Positions 17,080 to 24,962 of a stretch of 64,000 bases of DNA are shown here, one piece after another; positions within the stretch are counted from its first letter, which is position 1, and each line of letters starts with the position of its first letter. A program made the position numbers and the translations under genes. Under the pieces are notes generated by a model. It was given only the letters and a program-made list of their open reading frames with translations, was not told where the DNA came from and did not search any database. The stretch comes from Roseibium marinum (GTDB taxonomy: Bacteria; Pseudomonadota; Alphaproteobacteria; Rhizobiales; Stappiaceae). The stretch covers positions 31,784-95,783 of the forward strand of contig NZ_PPCN01000016.1 of NCBI RefSeq assembly GCF_002906165.1, written 5' to 3'.

Positions 17080-17496
17080 ATGACGGTTGAAATAGAGTCT
17101 GACTACCGACCCTCGGAAGACGAGCCGTTCATGAATGACAGGCAGCGGGAGTACTTTCGAAACAAGCTGCTTTCCTGGAAAGAGGATATCCTGAGAGAGA
17201 GCAAGGAAACGCTCACCAATCTTCAGGAAGAAAGCCAGAACCATCCCGACTTTGCAGACCGTGCGTCGTCCGAAACGGACCGCTCGATCGAGTTGCGCGC
17301 CCGCGACCGGCAAAGGAAGCTGATTTCAAAGATCGACGACGCGCTGGAACGTATTGTCGACGGGAGCTATGGCTATTGCGAAGAGACGGGCGAACCGATT
17401 TCGCTGCGGCGCCTCGAAGCCCGGCCGATAGCTACCTTGTCGATCGAAGCCCAGGAAGCACATGAACGCCGCGAGAAAGTCTACCGCGACGACTGA
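17080..17496 (+). CDS. dksA: DksA-type RNA polymerase-binding protein
   Basis: 138 residues. It binds the RNA polymerase secondary channel and, with ppGpp, adjusts stringent-response promoters. The coiled-coil tip region 'FADRASSETDRSIELRARDRQRKL' (about 65-88) carries the D-x-x-D/A-x-x-E type tip. The C-terminal finger reads 'GYCEETGEPISLRRLEARP': only one of the four zinc-binding cysteines (CxxC...CxxC) remains. This is common in alphaproteobacterial DksA and resembles zinc-independent DksA2 forms. The start at 17080 is preceded by GGAG at 6 bases. An upstream in-frame ATG at 16972 is rejected. A terminator follows. Confidence 0.93.
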   Translation: MTVEIESDYRPSEDEPFMNDRQREYFRNKLLSWKEDILRESKETLTNLQEESQNHPDFADRASSETDRSIELRARDRQRKLISKIDDALERIVDGSYGYCEETGEPISLRRLEARPIATLSIEAQEAHERREKVYRDD

Positions 17497-17540
17497 TTTT
17501 CCAAAGTTGGCGGTGCCGCCGCGTAACCGGTGAACTTTCA

Positions 17541-17567
17541 AACCTTCCCCTCGCGGGAAGGTTTTTT
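17541..17567 (+). terminator. rho-independent terminator of dksA
   Basis: Stem AACCTTCCC / GGGAAGGTT with loop CTCGC, followed by TTTTCG, 44 bases after the dksA stop. Confidence 0.9.
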
Positions 17568-17602
17568 CGTGACGCCGCGTCGTCGCAGACACGTTGAATG
17601 GC

Positions 17603-18409
17603 TTATCCCGCGATCTTGTCGGCCATCACCGAAATTGTCTGGACGTAAACACTCGCCTTGTTCCATTTCGTCAGGACTTTGTAGTTGGCTGTTCCCGGGC
17701 CCCATCCCTGGCCGCGGCGCCAGCCGTGCTGCGCCAGATAATTTGCCGTCGAAGCCAGAACGTCCGGGATCGACCGGATTAGGTCGCGGCGGCCGTTGCG
17801 GTCATAATCGACGGCGTATTTGACATAGGATGACGCCAGAAACTGGGTCTGGCCGAGTTCGCCTGCCCAGGCGCCCTTCATTTCTTCCGGTGACATGTCG
17901 CGCCGCTGAACGATGGTCAGGGCGGCAATAAGTTCGTTGGTGAAGAAGGCCGAGCGGCGGCAGTCATAGGCGAGGGTGGCAAGAGACTGGAGCACCGGCA
18001 TGTTACCGGAAAAGCTGCCGTAGTTGGTTTCCAGGCCCCAGATCGCCAGAATGACGGGCGCCGGAACGCCGTATTTCCTTTCAATGCCCGCGAACATGCG
18101 CGCGTAGGTCTGCCCGAGCTTCTGACCGCGCCGGATCATGGCGTTGTTGACCCGCTTGGCGTAGAACTGCTCGAAGCTCAGCTTGAAGGATTTCTGGCCG
18201 CGGTCCAGCCGGATGACCTTGGAGTTGTAGCTGACATTCTGCAGGGCCTGCTTCACGATCCTCGGCTTCAGGCCATGTCGGGAGGCATCGGCGATAAAGG
18301 ATTGTTTCCAGGTTTCAAAGCCCGCGGGCCCGTTGCCGCAACTGGCGCTCCAGGCCGGAGAGGAGACACATAAACCGAAACCGAGGCAGATCATAATCAA
18401 CTGGCGCAT
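17603..18409 (-). CDS. lytic murein transglycosylase (MltB/SLT_2-like)
   Basis: 268 residues with a signal peptide ('MRQLIMICLGFGLCVSSPAWSA', cleavage near 22). The MltB-type catalytic region is visible: 'VPAPVILAIWGLETNYGSFSGN', where the Glu of 'GLETNYG' is the expected acid catalyst. Then come 'AWAGELGQTQFLASSY', 'DLIRSIPDVLASTANYLAQHGW' and 'GWGPG'. It cleaves peptidoglycan in the periplasm to 1,6-anhydro products. The start at 18409 is chosen for the signal peptide. The frame stays open much further upstream but would overlap the next gene. Position near flagellar genes is suggestive, but no flagellum-specific feature is seen. Confidence 0.9.
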   Translation of the reverse strand: MRQLIMICLGFGLCVSSPAWSASCGNGPAGFETWKQSFIADASRHGLKPRIVKQALQNVSYNSKVIRLDRGQKSFKLSFEQFYAKRVNNAMIRRGQKLGQTYARMFAGIERKYGVPAPVILAIWGLETNYGSFSGNMPVLQSLATLAYDCRRSAFFTNELIAALTIVQRRDMSPEEMKGAWAGELGQTQFLASSYVKYAVDYDRNGRRDLIRSIPDVLASTANYLAQHGWRRGQGWGPGTANYKVLTKWNKASVYVQTISVMADKIAG

Positions 18410-18635
18410 GGAAATCCTATAAAATCTCAGAAGAACCGGTCGGGATATTAGAGCGTCAGGCGTTAATTTGGAATTATTTGATGGCGGAAAGCAGTTCATT
18501 GGGCGATGCGCGATGCGGTGCATCGGACAAGCGGCGCAACGCTGCCGACGGGCTGCTTTCCACCACCCGACGGCGTCATCCAGACAAGGCAGCAAAGAAA
18601 CCTGATTTTCCGGCGGGGCAGGTCCCGGTGACCGC

Positions 18636-19406
18636 CTATGGCTCATGCCGGATGAAAAGGGAATGGCTTGGCGCATCGGCGCGCAGGCATCCGGCCTCAA
18701 ACGCGTCGTCCGCATTGAACGGTACTCCAGGCAGGTTTTCATAATCCGCGATGATTTGCCGATGCGCTTTCAATTCGTCTTGCAGTCTCTGCTCGAGCGT
18801 CTGTTTCGCCGCGCCTTTATGGTAGCCGTGAACCCCATGGATGAGCCGGGGCCTCAGCACGTCAAAGCCCAGGTAACGGAAGGTGTAGGCGAGGGGCCAG
18901 AGCAGCATCTGGATGTCGCCTTCCTTGCCGTTATGAGCGCTTTCCGCCGCCCTGGATCCGGTGGTCGCACAGAAAAGCACGGTTTTGCCGCGGAACAGGC
19001 CAGCGTCGAAACGATTGTCCGTATCATGCATGCCGCCATTGACCAGAACCCTTTCGCACCAGCCTTTGAGCATGGCGGGCGGGGCGAACCACCAGACGGG
19101 GAAATGGAGAATGATCCTGTCGGCTGAGCGGACCTTGTCGATTTCGCACTGGACGTCCGCCGGCAACCGACCCGCCTTTGCCGCTGCTTCCTGCGTTTTC
19201 AGAACGTCGTAGGGATCCGTCACGCTGGCAGGCGGATAGTGAGCGGGACCCTCCGCCGGATTGAACCCCATGGCGTAAAGGTCGGACCGCAGCACCTCGT
19301 CACCAAGCGACAGGCAGGCCTCTTCCGTGGCTTCAGCCCATGCGGCGTTGAAGGATGTCGGGGCGGGGTGGACAAGTACGATCAAGGTGGTCGTCACGGA
19401 TTTCAT
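18636..19406 (-). CDS. NAD(P)H:quinone oxidoreductase-like flavodoxin-fold protein
   Basis: 256 residues from the start at 19406 (MKSVTTTLIVLVHPAPTSFN). It fits the Flavodoxin_2/NQO1 family: first beta strand and FMN/FAD loop 'LIVLVHPAPTSFN', then 'ADRIILHFPVWWFAPPAMLKGW', then 'KTVLFCATTGS'. Such enzymes perform two-electron reduction of quinones or azo compounds in the cytosol. Alternative starts 2 or 10 codons upstream are possible. It is a single gene between the transglycosylase and the flgH terminator, on the same strand as both, and has no evident flagellar role. Confidence 0.85.
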   Translation of the reverse strand: MKSVTTTLIVLVHPAPTSFNAAWAEATEEACLSLGDEVLRSDLYAMGFNPAEGPAHYPPASVTDPYDVLKTQEAAAKAGRLPADVQCEIDKVRSADRIILHFPVWWFAPPAMLKGWCERVLVNGGMHDTDNRFDAGLFRGKTVLFCATTGSRAAESAHNGKEGDIQMLLWPLAYTFRYLGFDVLRPRLIHGVHGYHKGAAKQTLEQRLQDELKAHRQIIADYENLPGVPFNADDAFEAGCLRADAPSHSLFIRHEP

Positions 19407-19460
19407 CCTCATTGGAACCCACACCTCGTCATTCAAGGATCCAACCTTATCGCGGGTTTG

Positions 19461-19509
19461 CGGAAAAGAGAACGGGCATGGCGCTCGGGGAGCGAGACGC
19501 CATGCCCGT
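19461..19509 (-). terminator. rho-independent terminator of flgF-flgG-flgA-flgH
   Basis: A perfect 12-bp stem ACGGGCATGGCG / CGCCATGCCCGT (19472-19483 with 19498-19509) is followed on the minus strand by TCTCTTTTCC. It lies 118 bases past the flgH stop. A second imperfect hairpin (GGTCACGG.../...CCGTGATCC) lies between it and flgH. Confidence 0.85.
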
Positions 19510-19627
19510 CGTCAGCCGGAGCCGCAGGCGCTTCTAGAAAACGCCGCCGGCGGCCGGCCGGGGGGACTTTGGATCACGGGCCCTCGATCGTGGATCGAAC
19601 GGGTCCGTGACCTGATCAGGGGCCGGC

Positions 19628-20377
19628 TTAGAACGGCAGCAGGATATCCAGGACCTGGTTGCCGACGCGCGGCTGCTGGACATCGGATATCTGGCCGCGG
19701 CCGCCATAGCCGATACGAGCTTCGGCGATCTGTTCGCTGCCGATGCGGTTGTTGGCGGTGATGTCTTCCGGACGGACGATACCGGCGACAATCAGTTCGC
19801 GGACCTCGAAGTTCACGCGGACCTCCTGGCGGCCCTCGATCACCAGATTGCCGTTGGGCAGAACCTGGGTCACCACAGCGGCAACCGACGTTTGCAGCGT
19901 TTCGTTGCGATCTACACTGCCGTCTCCCTCGAAACTCGAGTTGCTGTTGGTATTGGCGAGATCGCTGGCCGCGACGCTGGCCGGCAGGAAGATTGTGTCG
20001 ATGGCCGTGCCGAGCGCGCCGCCGACGCCGGCTCCGCTGCTTTCCGAACGGCTGCGTTCGGTCTTGTTTGCGATTTCGGCCTGATCGTCGATGGTGACCA
20101 CAACGGTCAGGATGTCACCGACCTGGCTGGCGCGCTGATCCTTGAAGAAAGCGCGGCTGCCGGATTGCCAGAGCGAATTGGGATTGTAATGCGCCTGCTG
20201 CGGATCCGGCATGGGCATTTGCACGGGACGGTAGCCCGGGGTCGTGGTCGGATCCTGAATGGCGTTCAGGGCCGGTTGCTGGCCAACATTGGCGAGCTTG
20301 TCGGCGGTGCCGCAGCCAGCTGCGAGAGCGCTCAGCGCGATGCTCGCAAACAGGTGTCTGGGAAGAGAAGTCAGCAT
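19628..20377 (-). CDS. flgH: flagellar L-ring protein FlgH
   Basis: Outer-membrane L-ring lipoprotein, 249 residues. The signal peptide ends in a lipobox with Cys22 ('LSALAAGC'). Conserved blocks: 'NSLWQSGSRAFFKDQRASQVGDI', 'LTVVVTIDDQAEIANKT', 'NGNLVIEGRQEVRVNFE' and 'LIVAGIVRPEDI'. The end 'QPRVGNQVLDILLPF' is typical. The ATG shares one base with the flgA stop (TAATG), so the two are translationally coupled. Last gene of the flgF-flgG-flgA-flgH operon. Confidence 0.96.
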   Translation of the reverse strand: MLTSLPRHLFASIALSALAAGCGTADKLANVGQQPALNAIQDPTTTPGYRPVQMPMPDPQQAHYNPNSLWQSGSRAFFKDQRASQVGDILTVVVTIDDQAEIANKTERSRSESSGAGVGGALGTAIDTIFLPASVAASDLANTNSNSSFEGDGSVDRNETLQTSVAAVVTQVLPNGNLVIEGRQEVRVNFEVRELIVAGIVRPEDITANNRIGSEQIAEARIGYGGRGQISDVQQPRVGNQVLDILLPF

Positions 20378-21360
20378 TATCTGGTCTCGCTGTTCAAGCT
20401 TGCAACAACAGGATTGGCGGCATGGACGCGTACTTGACCGCGGGAGGAAACAGTCGCCGGGACGATGCGCCGGGAATGGAGATTCATGACATCGATGACG
20501 TCGCCCTTGGCGCCGTCATCCATGGCCTGGGCGCGCGATGTCAGTTTCATGCCCAACAATTCGTAGGTTACCGTGACCTTTTCACCCCGGCTGATCAGCA
20601 CTGGACGCCGGAAATCGTTGCGGGCGAGCGGTGCATTGGCACGCAGACTGGTGCGCGCTTCCTTGCCGGCAATTTCCGCGGCATCCAGGATGGCGCCGGC
20701 GGGCACCTTGCTGCGTGCGAGCCGGATAACGGCGATATCGTTTTCGTTGAGAATATCGCCGCGGCGGAGCGGCTGCGCCAGGGTCACCACCTCGATCATT
20801 TCCACAGCCGTGCCGCTCAGGGTTACGGGCCTGGTGCCGTGTTCGACCGCCACGGTGGTAAAGATGGTGAAACGCCCGCTCGACTGCGACCAGTCGACCC
20901 GGTCGATCCGAACGGGGTCAGTCACTTTCGGATCCGCTAGAATCTGGTCGGGGGCCTGAGACAGCCTGACATCGAGAGTGTCGGCGTCGACACCGGCATT
21001 GCGTTCGGCAACGGCGGTGCGGACCAGTCCTTCAAGGCGCTCGCGGTCGAACCTGGTTGCTCCCCGGTGGACGACAACGGTGCGCAATCCGTCGGTGCCG
21101 GCGACTTTCAGGCCCGCTTCCCGGGCGCGCTTGGCGACCACGTCCGCGGCCACATTGCCTGACGTCCCCATGTCCGGCGAACGGAAGAGGGGTTTCGATG
21201 CCAGCAAGCCGGCGTTTGAGTAAAAGTCGCCGACGGTTACGATATCCGACAGGGTCAGGACCTGTGAACGCAGAACGGGGCGATCTTCCGCGAGCGACAC
21301 TCCGCCGGCAAGGCCCGCCAGCAGGAGGGCGATCGCGGCCTTGAGAAAGTGTTTCATCAT
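20377..21360 (-). CDS. flgA: P-ring assembly chaperone FlgA
   Basis: 327 residues with an N-terminal signal peptide ('KAAIALLLAGLAGGVSLAED'). Early part: 'VLTLSDIVTVGDFYSNAG'. The C-terminal SAF domain is typical of FlgA: 'AQPLRRGDILNENDIAVIRL', 'EARTSLRANAPLARNDFRRP' and 'RGEKVTVTYELLGMKLTSRA'. It helps polymerise the FlgI ring in the periplasm. At 327 residues it is the long alphaproteobacterial form. Starts 15 bases after the flgG stop; two adjacent ATGs are possible starts. Confidence 0.94.
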   Translation of the reverse strand: MMKHFLKAAIALLLAGLAGGVSLAEDRPVLRSQVLTLSDIVTVGDFYSNAGLLASKPLFRSPDMGTSGNVAADVVAKRAREAGLKVAGTDGLRTVVVHRGATRFDRERLEGLVRTAVAERNAGVDADTLDVRLSQAPDQILADPKVTDPVRIDRVDWSQSSGRFTIFTTVAVEHGTRPVTLSGTAVEMIEVVTLAQPLRRGDILNENDIAVIRLARSKVPAGAILDAAEIAGKEARTSLRANAPLARNDFRRPVLISRGEKVTVTYELLGMKLTSRAQAMDDGAKGDVIDVMNLHSRRIVPATVSSRGQVRVHAANPVVASLNSETR

Positions 21361-21375
21361 CTCAGCCTTCCCTTC

Positions 21376-22158
21376 TTAGCGGAGGTTCGTGGTTGTGGAG
21401 TACATCTCGTCGGCTGCCTGGATGATCTGCGAGTTCATCTCATAGGCGCGTTGCGCCGAGATGAGATCGGCGATTTCCGTCACCGCGTCCACGTTGGCCA
21501 TTTCAAGGAAATACTGTGCGACGCTGCCGAAGCCGTCATCGCCTGGATCGCCGGTCTCCGGCGCGCCACTGGCATCGGTTTCCCGAAAGAGGTTGTCGCC
21601 GATGGCCTCGAGGCCCGCCGTGTTGACGAACCTGACCAGCTGGACCTGTCCGAGCTGGACGGTGTTGCCTGCCTGATCGACCCCCTGAACGTCACCGGTG
21701 TTGGAAATGGTGATGTCCAGGGTGGTTTCCGGAATGGTGATACCCGGGTTGACGGTATAGCCGTCAACGGTCACGAGCTGGCCGTTGGCGTCCCGCTCGA
21801 ACGATCCGTCCCGGGTATAGACCGTGCTGCCGTCCGGCATGTCGATCTGGAAGAAACCTTCGCCGCGGATCGCCAGGTCGAGCTGCTTGCCGGTCTGTTC
21901 CAGCGAGCCTTGCGACATGATGCGGGTGGTGGAGGCCAGCTTGACGCCGGACCCGACCTGAATACCGGTCGGAACGATCGTTCCGGCGTCGGATGTCTCC
22001 GTGCCCATGCGGCGCAGGTTCTGGTAGAGCAGATCCTGGAAATCCGCCCGCTGCTTCTTGAAGCCGGTCGTGCGCATGTTGGCCACGTTGTTCGAAATGA
22101 CTTCGACATTCAGTTCCTGGGCCTTCATGCCCGTCGCGGCGATATGGAGTGCTTTCAT
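21376..22158 (-). CDS. flgG: distal rod protein FlgG
   Basis: 260 residues, the normal size. N-terminus 'MKALHIAATGMKAQELNVEV' then 'ISNNVANMRTTGFKKQRADF'. C-terminus 'DLISAQRAYEMNSQIIQAAD' then 'EMYSTTTNLR', diagnostic of FlgG. Forms the distal rod in the periplasm. It lies 21 bases after flgF, and flgA follows 15 bases on, all in one operon driven from the sigma-54-type promoter upstream of flgF. Confidence 0.97.
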   Translation of the reverse strand: MKALHIAATGMKAQELNVEVISNNVANMRTTGFKKQRADFQDLLYQNLRRMGTETSDAGTIVPTGIQVGSGVKLASTTRIMSQGSLEQTGKQLDLAIRGEGFFQIDMPDGSTVYTRDGSFERDANGQLVTVDGYTVNPGITIPETTLDITISNTGDVQGVDQAGNTVQLGQVQLVRFVNTAGLEAIGDNLFRETDASGAPETGDPGDDGFGSVAQYFLEMANVDAVTEIADLISAQRAYEMNSQIIQAADEMYSTTTNLR

Positions 22159-22179
22159 GTTCTTATTCCTCGATGCCGC

Positions 22180-22920
22180 TTAGGCCTGAAATTTTCCAAG
22201 GGTTCCGATGGCCTGCCGGCGCAACTCGTCCAGGTCTTTCACGACCTTGGACGTGGCGTCGTAGGCGCGGGTGACCTCGATGAGCCGGGTGACTTCGGTG
22301 ACGCCGTAGACATTCGAGCCTTCGACGGCCCCCTGAACCATGCGCACCTGGGCGGCGGGGATGGGGTTCTCACCGGCAAACAGGGTGTCGCCGATTTTCT
22401 CGAGGGTCCGGGCGTCTTCAAAATCGACGACCTTCATCTTGCCGCGGATGCCCTGCTCGGTCGCGATCGTTCCGTCCTTGGCAATCTCCACCCGCCCATC
22501 CTCGACCGTAAAGGTGATGGGACCGGCGTCGGTCATCACAGGGTACCCGCTGGCCGAGATGAGCTGGCCGGTCGAATCCAGAGCGAAGGCACCGCTGCGG
22601 GTATAGGCCTCCGTGCCGTCTGGCATCTGGACGGCGAAGAACCCGTCGCTGTTGAGCGCGAGATCGAATTCATTGCCGGTCAGCTTGATCGAACCGTGCT
22701 CGAAGTCGGTCCGCGTGGTGAACATGTCCGTGTAGGAAATCTCGCGGTCCTGCGGCAGAAAAGCGGACGCGTCGGCGACGGGCATGAGATATTCAGAGAA
22801 ATGCAGATTTTGCGACTTGAATCCGACCGTGTTGATGTTCGCCATGTTGTTGGCGACCACATCCAGCTGATTCCATAAATTCGACTGCCTCGATAAGGCA
22901 ACTAGTTGAGCGTTCTCCAT
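22180..22920 (-). CDS. flgF: proximal rod protein FlgF
   Basis: 246 residues. N-terminus 'LVALSRQSNLWNQLDVVANN' then 'MANINTVGFKSQNLHFSEYL'. The central part has 'FDLALNSDGFFAVQMPDGTE' and 'YTRSGAFALDSTGQLISASG', and the C-terminus has 'EVTRLIEVTRAYDATSKVVK'. These are FlgF/FlgG-family rod elements and the length fits FlgF. First gene of flgF-flgG-flgA-flgH. The promoter at 22993-23008 predicts a leader of about 60 bases. Confidence 0.95.
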   Translation of the reverse strand: MENAQLVALSRQSNLWNQLDVVANNMANINTVGFKSQNLHFSEYLMPVADASAFLPQDREISYTDMFTTRTDFEHGSIKLTGNEFDLALNSDGFFAVQMPDGTEAYTRSGAFALDSTGQLISASGYPVMTDAGPITFTVEDGRVEIAKDGTIATEQGIRGKMKVVDFEDARTLEKIGDTLFAGENPIPAAQVRMVQGAVEGSNVYGVTEVTRLIEVTRAYDATSKVVKDLDELRRQAIGTLGKFQA

Positions 22921-22992
22921 GGCGAACGGTTCCCTTCATGCTCCCCGAAAAGCCGGCCGATCTCCCCAGATCCGCAGGCTCGTTAAGGTTAA

Positions 22993-23008
22993 TGCACACA
23001 GCGTGCCA
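22993..23008 (-). promoter_or_regulatory. sigma-54-type promoter of flgF operon
   Basis: Minus strand TGGCACG-CTGT-GTGCA, one mismatch to TGGCACG-N4-TTGCA, with correct GG-GC spacing. It lies 72 bases upstream of the flgF ATG. The GGCAA-N3-TTGCC palindrome at 23093 is about 85 bases further upstream, in enhancer position. Confidence 0.7.
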
Positions 23009-23092
23009 GTTTTTAAATCGTTGGGAAATCTGGGTAAAAGCTTAAAGGGGCGGATGCATGCGGCAAGAGATTCCGGCAGAACTTAACCAGTT

Positions 23093-23105
23093 GGCAATAT
23101 TTGCC
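23093..23105. promoter_or_regulatory. FlbD (ftr)-like palindrome between flgF and fliL
   Basis: GGCAA-TAT-TTGCC followed by CGG. It lies between the flgF sigma-54 promoter and the CtrA box of fliL (33 bases away), so it could activate one side and repress the other. That is the logic known for FlbD in Caulobacter. Confidence 0.6.
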
Positions 23106-23138
23106 CGGTGACTCGCGTCAACGGGGTGCATCCAATCG

Positions 23139-23153
23139 TTAACCACTCGTTAA
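23139..23153 (+). promoter_or_regulatory. CtrA box of fliL operon
   Basis: Exact TTAA-N7-TTAA followed by CC, ending 60 bases upstream of the fliL ATG. Further TTAAC repeats follow at 23157-23162. Confidence 0.7.
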
Positions 23154-23213
23154 CCATTAACTCTTTAGTAATAAATTAGCGCGCGCGAGCGCAAGCTTGA
23201 AGCGGAGTGCGGA

Positions 23214-23723
23214 ATGGCGGACGAAAATGCCGCGGGCGACGAAGACGAAGACGCCGCTGCAGGCAGCGCCGGTGGGGGCAAGAAGAAACTGTTCCTGTTC
23301 GGCGGCATCGGACTCGTGGTCCTGCTTGCCGTGGGCGGTGGTGCCTATTTCTTCCTTATGGGATCCGACAGTCCGGCGCCGACGCCGGGCGAAGCGGATC
23401 CGCTGATGGAAGTGCAAAAGCCGGTGGTGTTTTACGACCTGCCGGAAATGACCGTGAATCTGGCGACGGACGGGCGTTCCACCTATCTCAAGGTCCGGAT
23501 CGCCCTGGAAGTTGAAAACCGCGGGATGATCGACCAGATTCAACCGTTTCTGCCGCGTATTCTGGATGCGTTCCAGATTTACCTGCGCGAGCTGCGCCCA
23601 GCGGACCTGGAAGGGTCTGCCGGTCTGTTCCGTCTGAAGGAAGAATTGCTCAGGCGGATCAATCTGTCGGTCTATCCGGCAAAGGTTGAAGGGGTACTGT
23701 TCAAGGAAATTCTTGTTCAGTAG
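23214..23723 (+). CDS. fliL: flagellar basal-body protein FliL
   Basis: 169 residues. A short acidic cytoplasmic N-terminus is followed by KKK and one membrane segment (about 26-48, 'LFLFGGIGLVVLLAVGGGAYFFLM'-like). The periplasmic FliL domain has 'FYDLPEMTVNLATDGRSTYL', 'KVRIALEVENRGMIDQIQPF' and 'LPRILDAFQIYLRELRPADL'. FliL surrounds the stator and supports MotAB function. It heads the operon fliL-fliM-DUF6468-motE, with a CtrA box 60 bases upstream of the start. fliM follows after 6 bases. Confidence 0.95.
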   Translation: MADENAAGDEDEDAAAGSAGGGKKKLFLFGGIGLVVLLAVGGGAYFFLMGSDSPAPTPGEADPLMEVQKPVVFYDLPEMTVNLATDGRSTYLKVRIALEVENRGMIDQIQPFLPRILDAFQIYLRELRPADLEGSAGLFRLKEELLRRINLSVYPAKVEGVLFKEILVQ

Positions 23724-23729
23724 GGTTTA

Positions 23730-24962
23730 ATGGCTGATACCGACGAAGATGATCTGTCCGAAGAGGACATGGCCGATGCCTGGGGGGCTGCCCTCGCGGA
23801 ACAGGGCACCGGCGACGACGAAGACGACGATCTGGCCGCGGCCTGGGGCGCTGCGCTAGAAGAGCAGGGAGCCGGGGGCTCCGACGACATGGCGGCCCAA
23901 TGGGCGGCCATGATCGACGACAGCGAGCCGGATCTGGAAAACGCCACAAGAGGCGCCGACCGTGTTCTCAACCAGGAGGAAATCGACAACCTTCTGGGAT
24001 TCAATATCGAGGATACGATCGCGGGTGATCAGAGCGGCATTCGAGCGCTCATCAACTCCGCGATGGTTTCCTACGAGCGTCTGCCGATGCTCGAAATCGT
24101 GTTCGATCGCCTGGTGCGGCTGACGACCACCTCTTTGCGCAACTTCACCTCGGACAACGTCGAGGTGTCTCTGGATTCCATCAGTTCCGTCCGTTTCGGC
24201 GATTACCTGAATTCCATTCCCCTGCCGGCTATTCTTGGCGTGTTCAAGGCCGAGGAATGGGATGGCTTCGGGCTGATCACGGTCGAATCCAGCCTGATCT
24301 ATTCGATCATCGACGTGCTGCTCGGGGGCGGGCGGGGAACTTCGGCGGTCCGCGTGGAAGGGCGTCCCTACACCACTATCGAAACAGGTCTCGTGCAGCA
24401 GATGGTGGCGCTCATCCTGCAGGATGCGGAACAGGCCTTCGCGCCGCTTTCGCCCGTTCACTTCAACCTCGAACGGCTGGAGACCAACCCGCGCTTCGCG
24501 GCGATCTCCCGCCCGGCCAACGCGGCCATCCTCGTGGAGCTCAGGATCGATATGGAAGACCGGGGGGGCTCGGTCGAGATCATGATGCCCTACGCGACGC
24601 TGGAGCCGATCCGCGATCTGCTCCTGCAGATGTTCATGGGGGAGAAGTTCGGCCGCGATCCGATCTGGGAAGGACACCTGGCCTCCGAGATTCACGCGGC
24701 GGAAATCGAGGTCGACGCCGTCCTTTACGAAACCTACCTGCCGCTGGGGCGGATCCTGAGCCTGGATGTCGGCCAGACGCTGGTGTTCGACGTGACCCCC
24801 TCCGATCCCGTGTTGATCAAATGCGGCAATATTCCGTTGACGGAGGGGACGCTCGGAAAAGTGGACGATTCCATTTCCATCCGTGTCGCAAAGAATTTGC
24901 GCAAGCCGAAAATGTCCCTGGCTGCATTCGAGCGCGCCATGCAAAGCGAAATGGAGAACTAA
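23730..24962 (+). CDS. fliM: flagellar motor switch protein FliM with repeated N-terminal extension
   Basis: 410 residues, longer than the usual 320-340. The CheY-P-binding motif that normally opens FliM ('LNQEEIDNLLGF') begins only near residue 80. The preceding segment is strongly acidic and holds three imperfect repeats of the form D-x-A-x-x-W-x-A-x-L/I-x-E/D: 'MADAWGAALAEQ', 'LAAAWGAALEEQ', 'MAAQWAAMIDD'. The FliM middle domain follows ('EIVFDRLVRLTTTSLRNFTS', 'DYLNSIPLPAILGVF', 'EPIRDLL'). The C-terminal SpoA domain includes 'LGRILSLDVGQTLVF' and 'CGNIPLTEGTLGKVDDSISI'. It is part of the C-ring. Confidence 0.95.
   Translation: MADTDEDDLSEEDMADAWGAALAEQGTGDDEDDDLAAAWGAALEEQGAGGSDDMAAQWAAMIDDSEPDLENATRGADRVLNQEEIDNLLGFNIEDTIAGDQSGIRALINSAMVSYERLPMLEIVFDRLVRLTTTSLRNFTSDNVEVSLDSISSVRFGDYLNSIPLPAILGVFKAEEWDGFGLITVESSLIYSIIDVLLGGGRGTSAVRVEGRPYTTIETGLVQQMVALILQDAEQAFAPLSPVHFNLERLETNPRFAAISRPANAAILVELRIDMEDRGGSVEIMMPYATLEPIRDLLLQMFMGEKFGRDPIWEGHLASEIHAAEIEVDAVLYETYLPLGRILSLDVGQTLVFDVTPSDPVLIKCGNIPLTEGTLGKVDDSISIRVAKNLRKPKMSLAAFERAMQSEMEN

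Noticed and set aside
18410..18742. N-terminal extension of the lytic transglycosylase
   Set aside because: The extra 111 codons have no signal peptide, are Arg/Pro/Cys-rich and would overlap the quinone-reductase gene. The start at 18409 gives a clean signal peptide.
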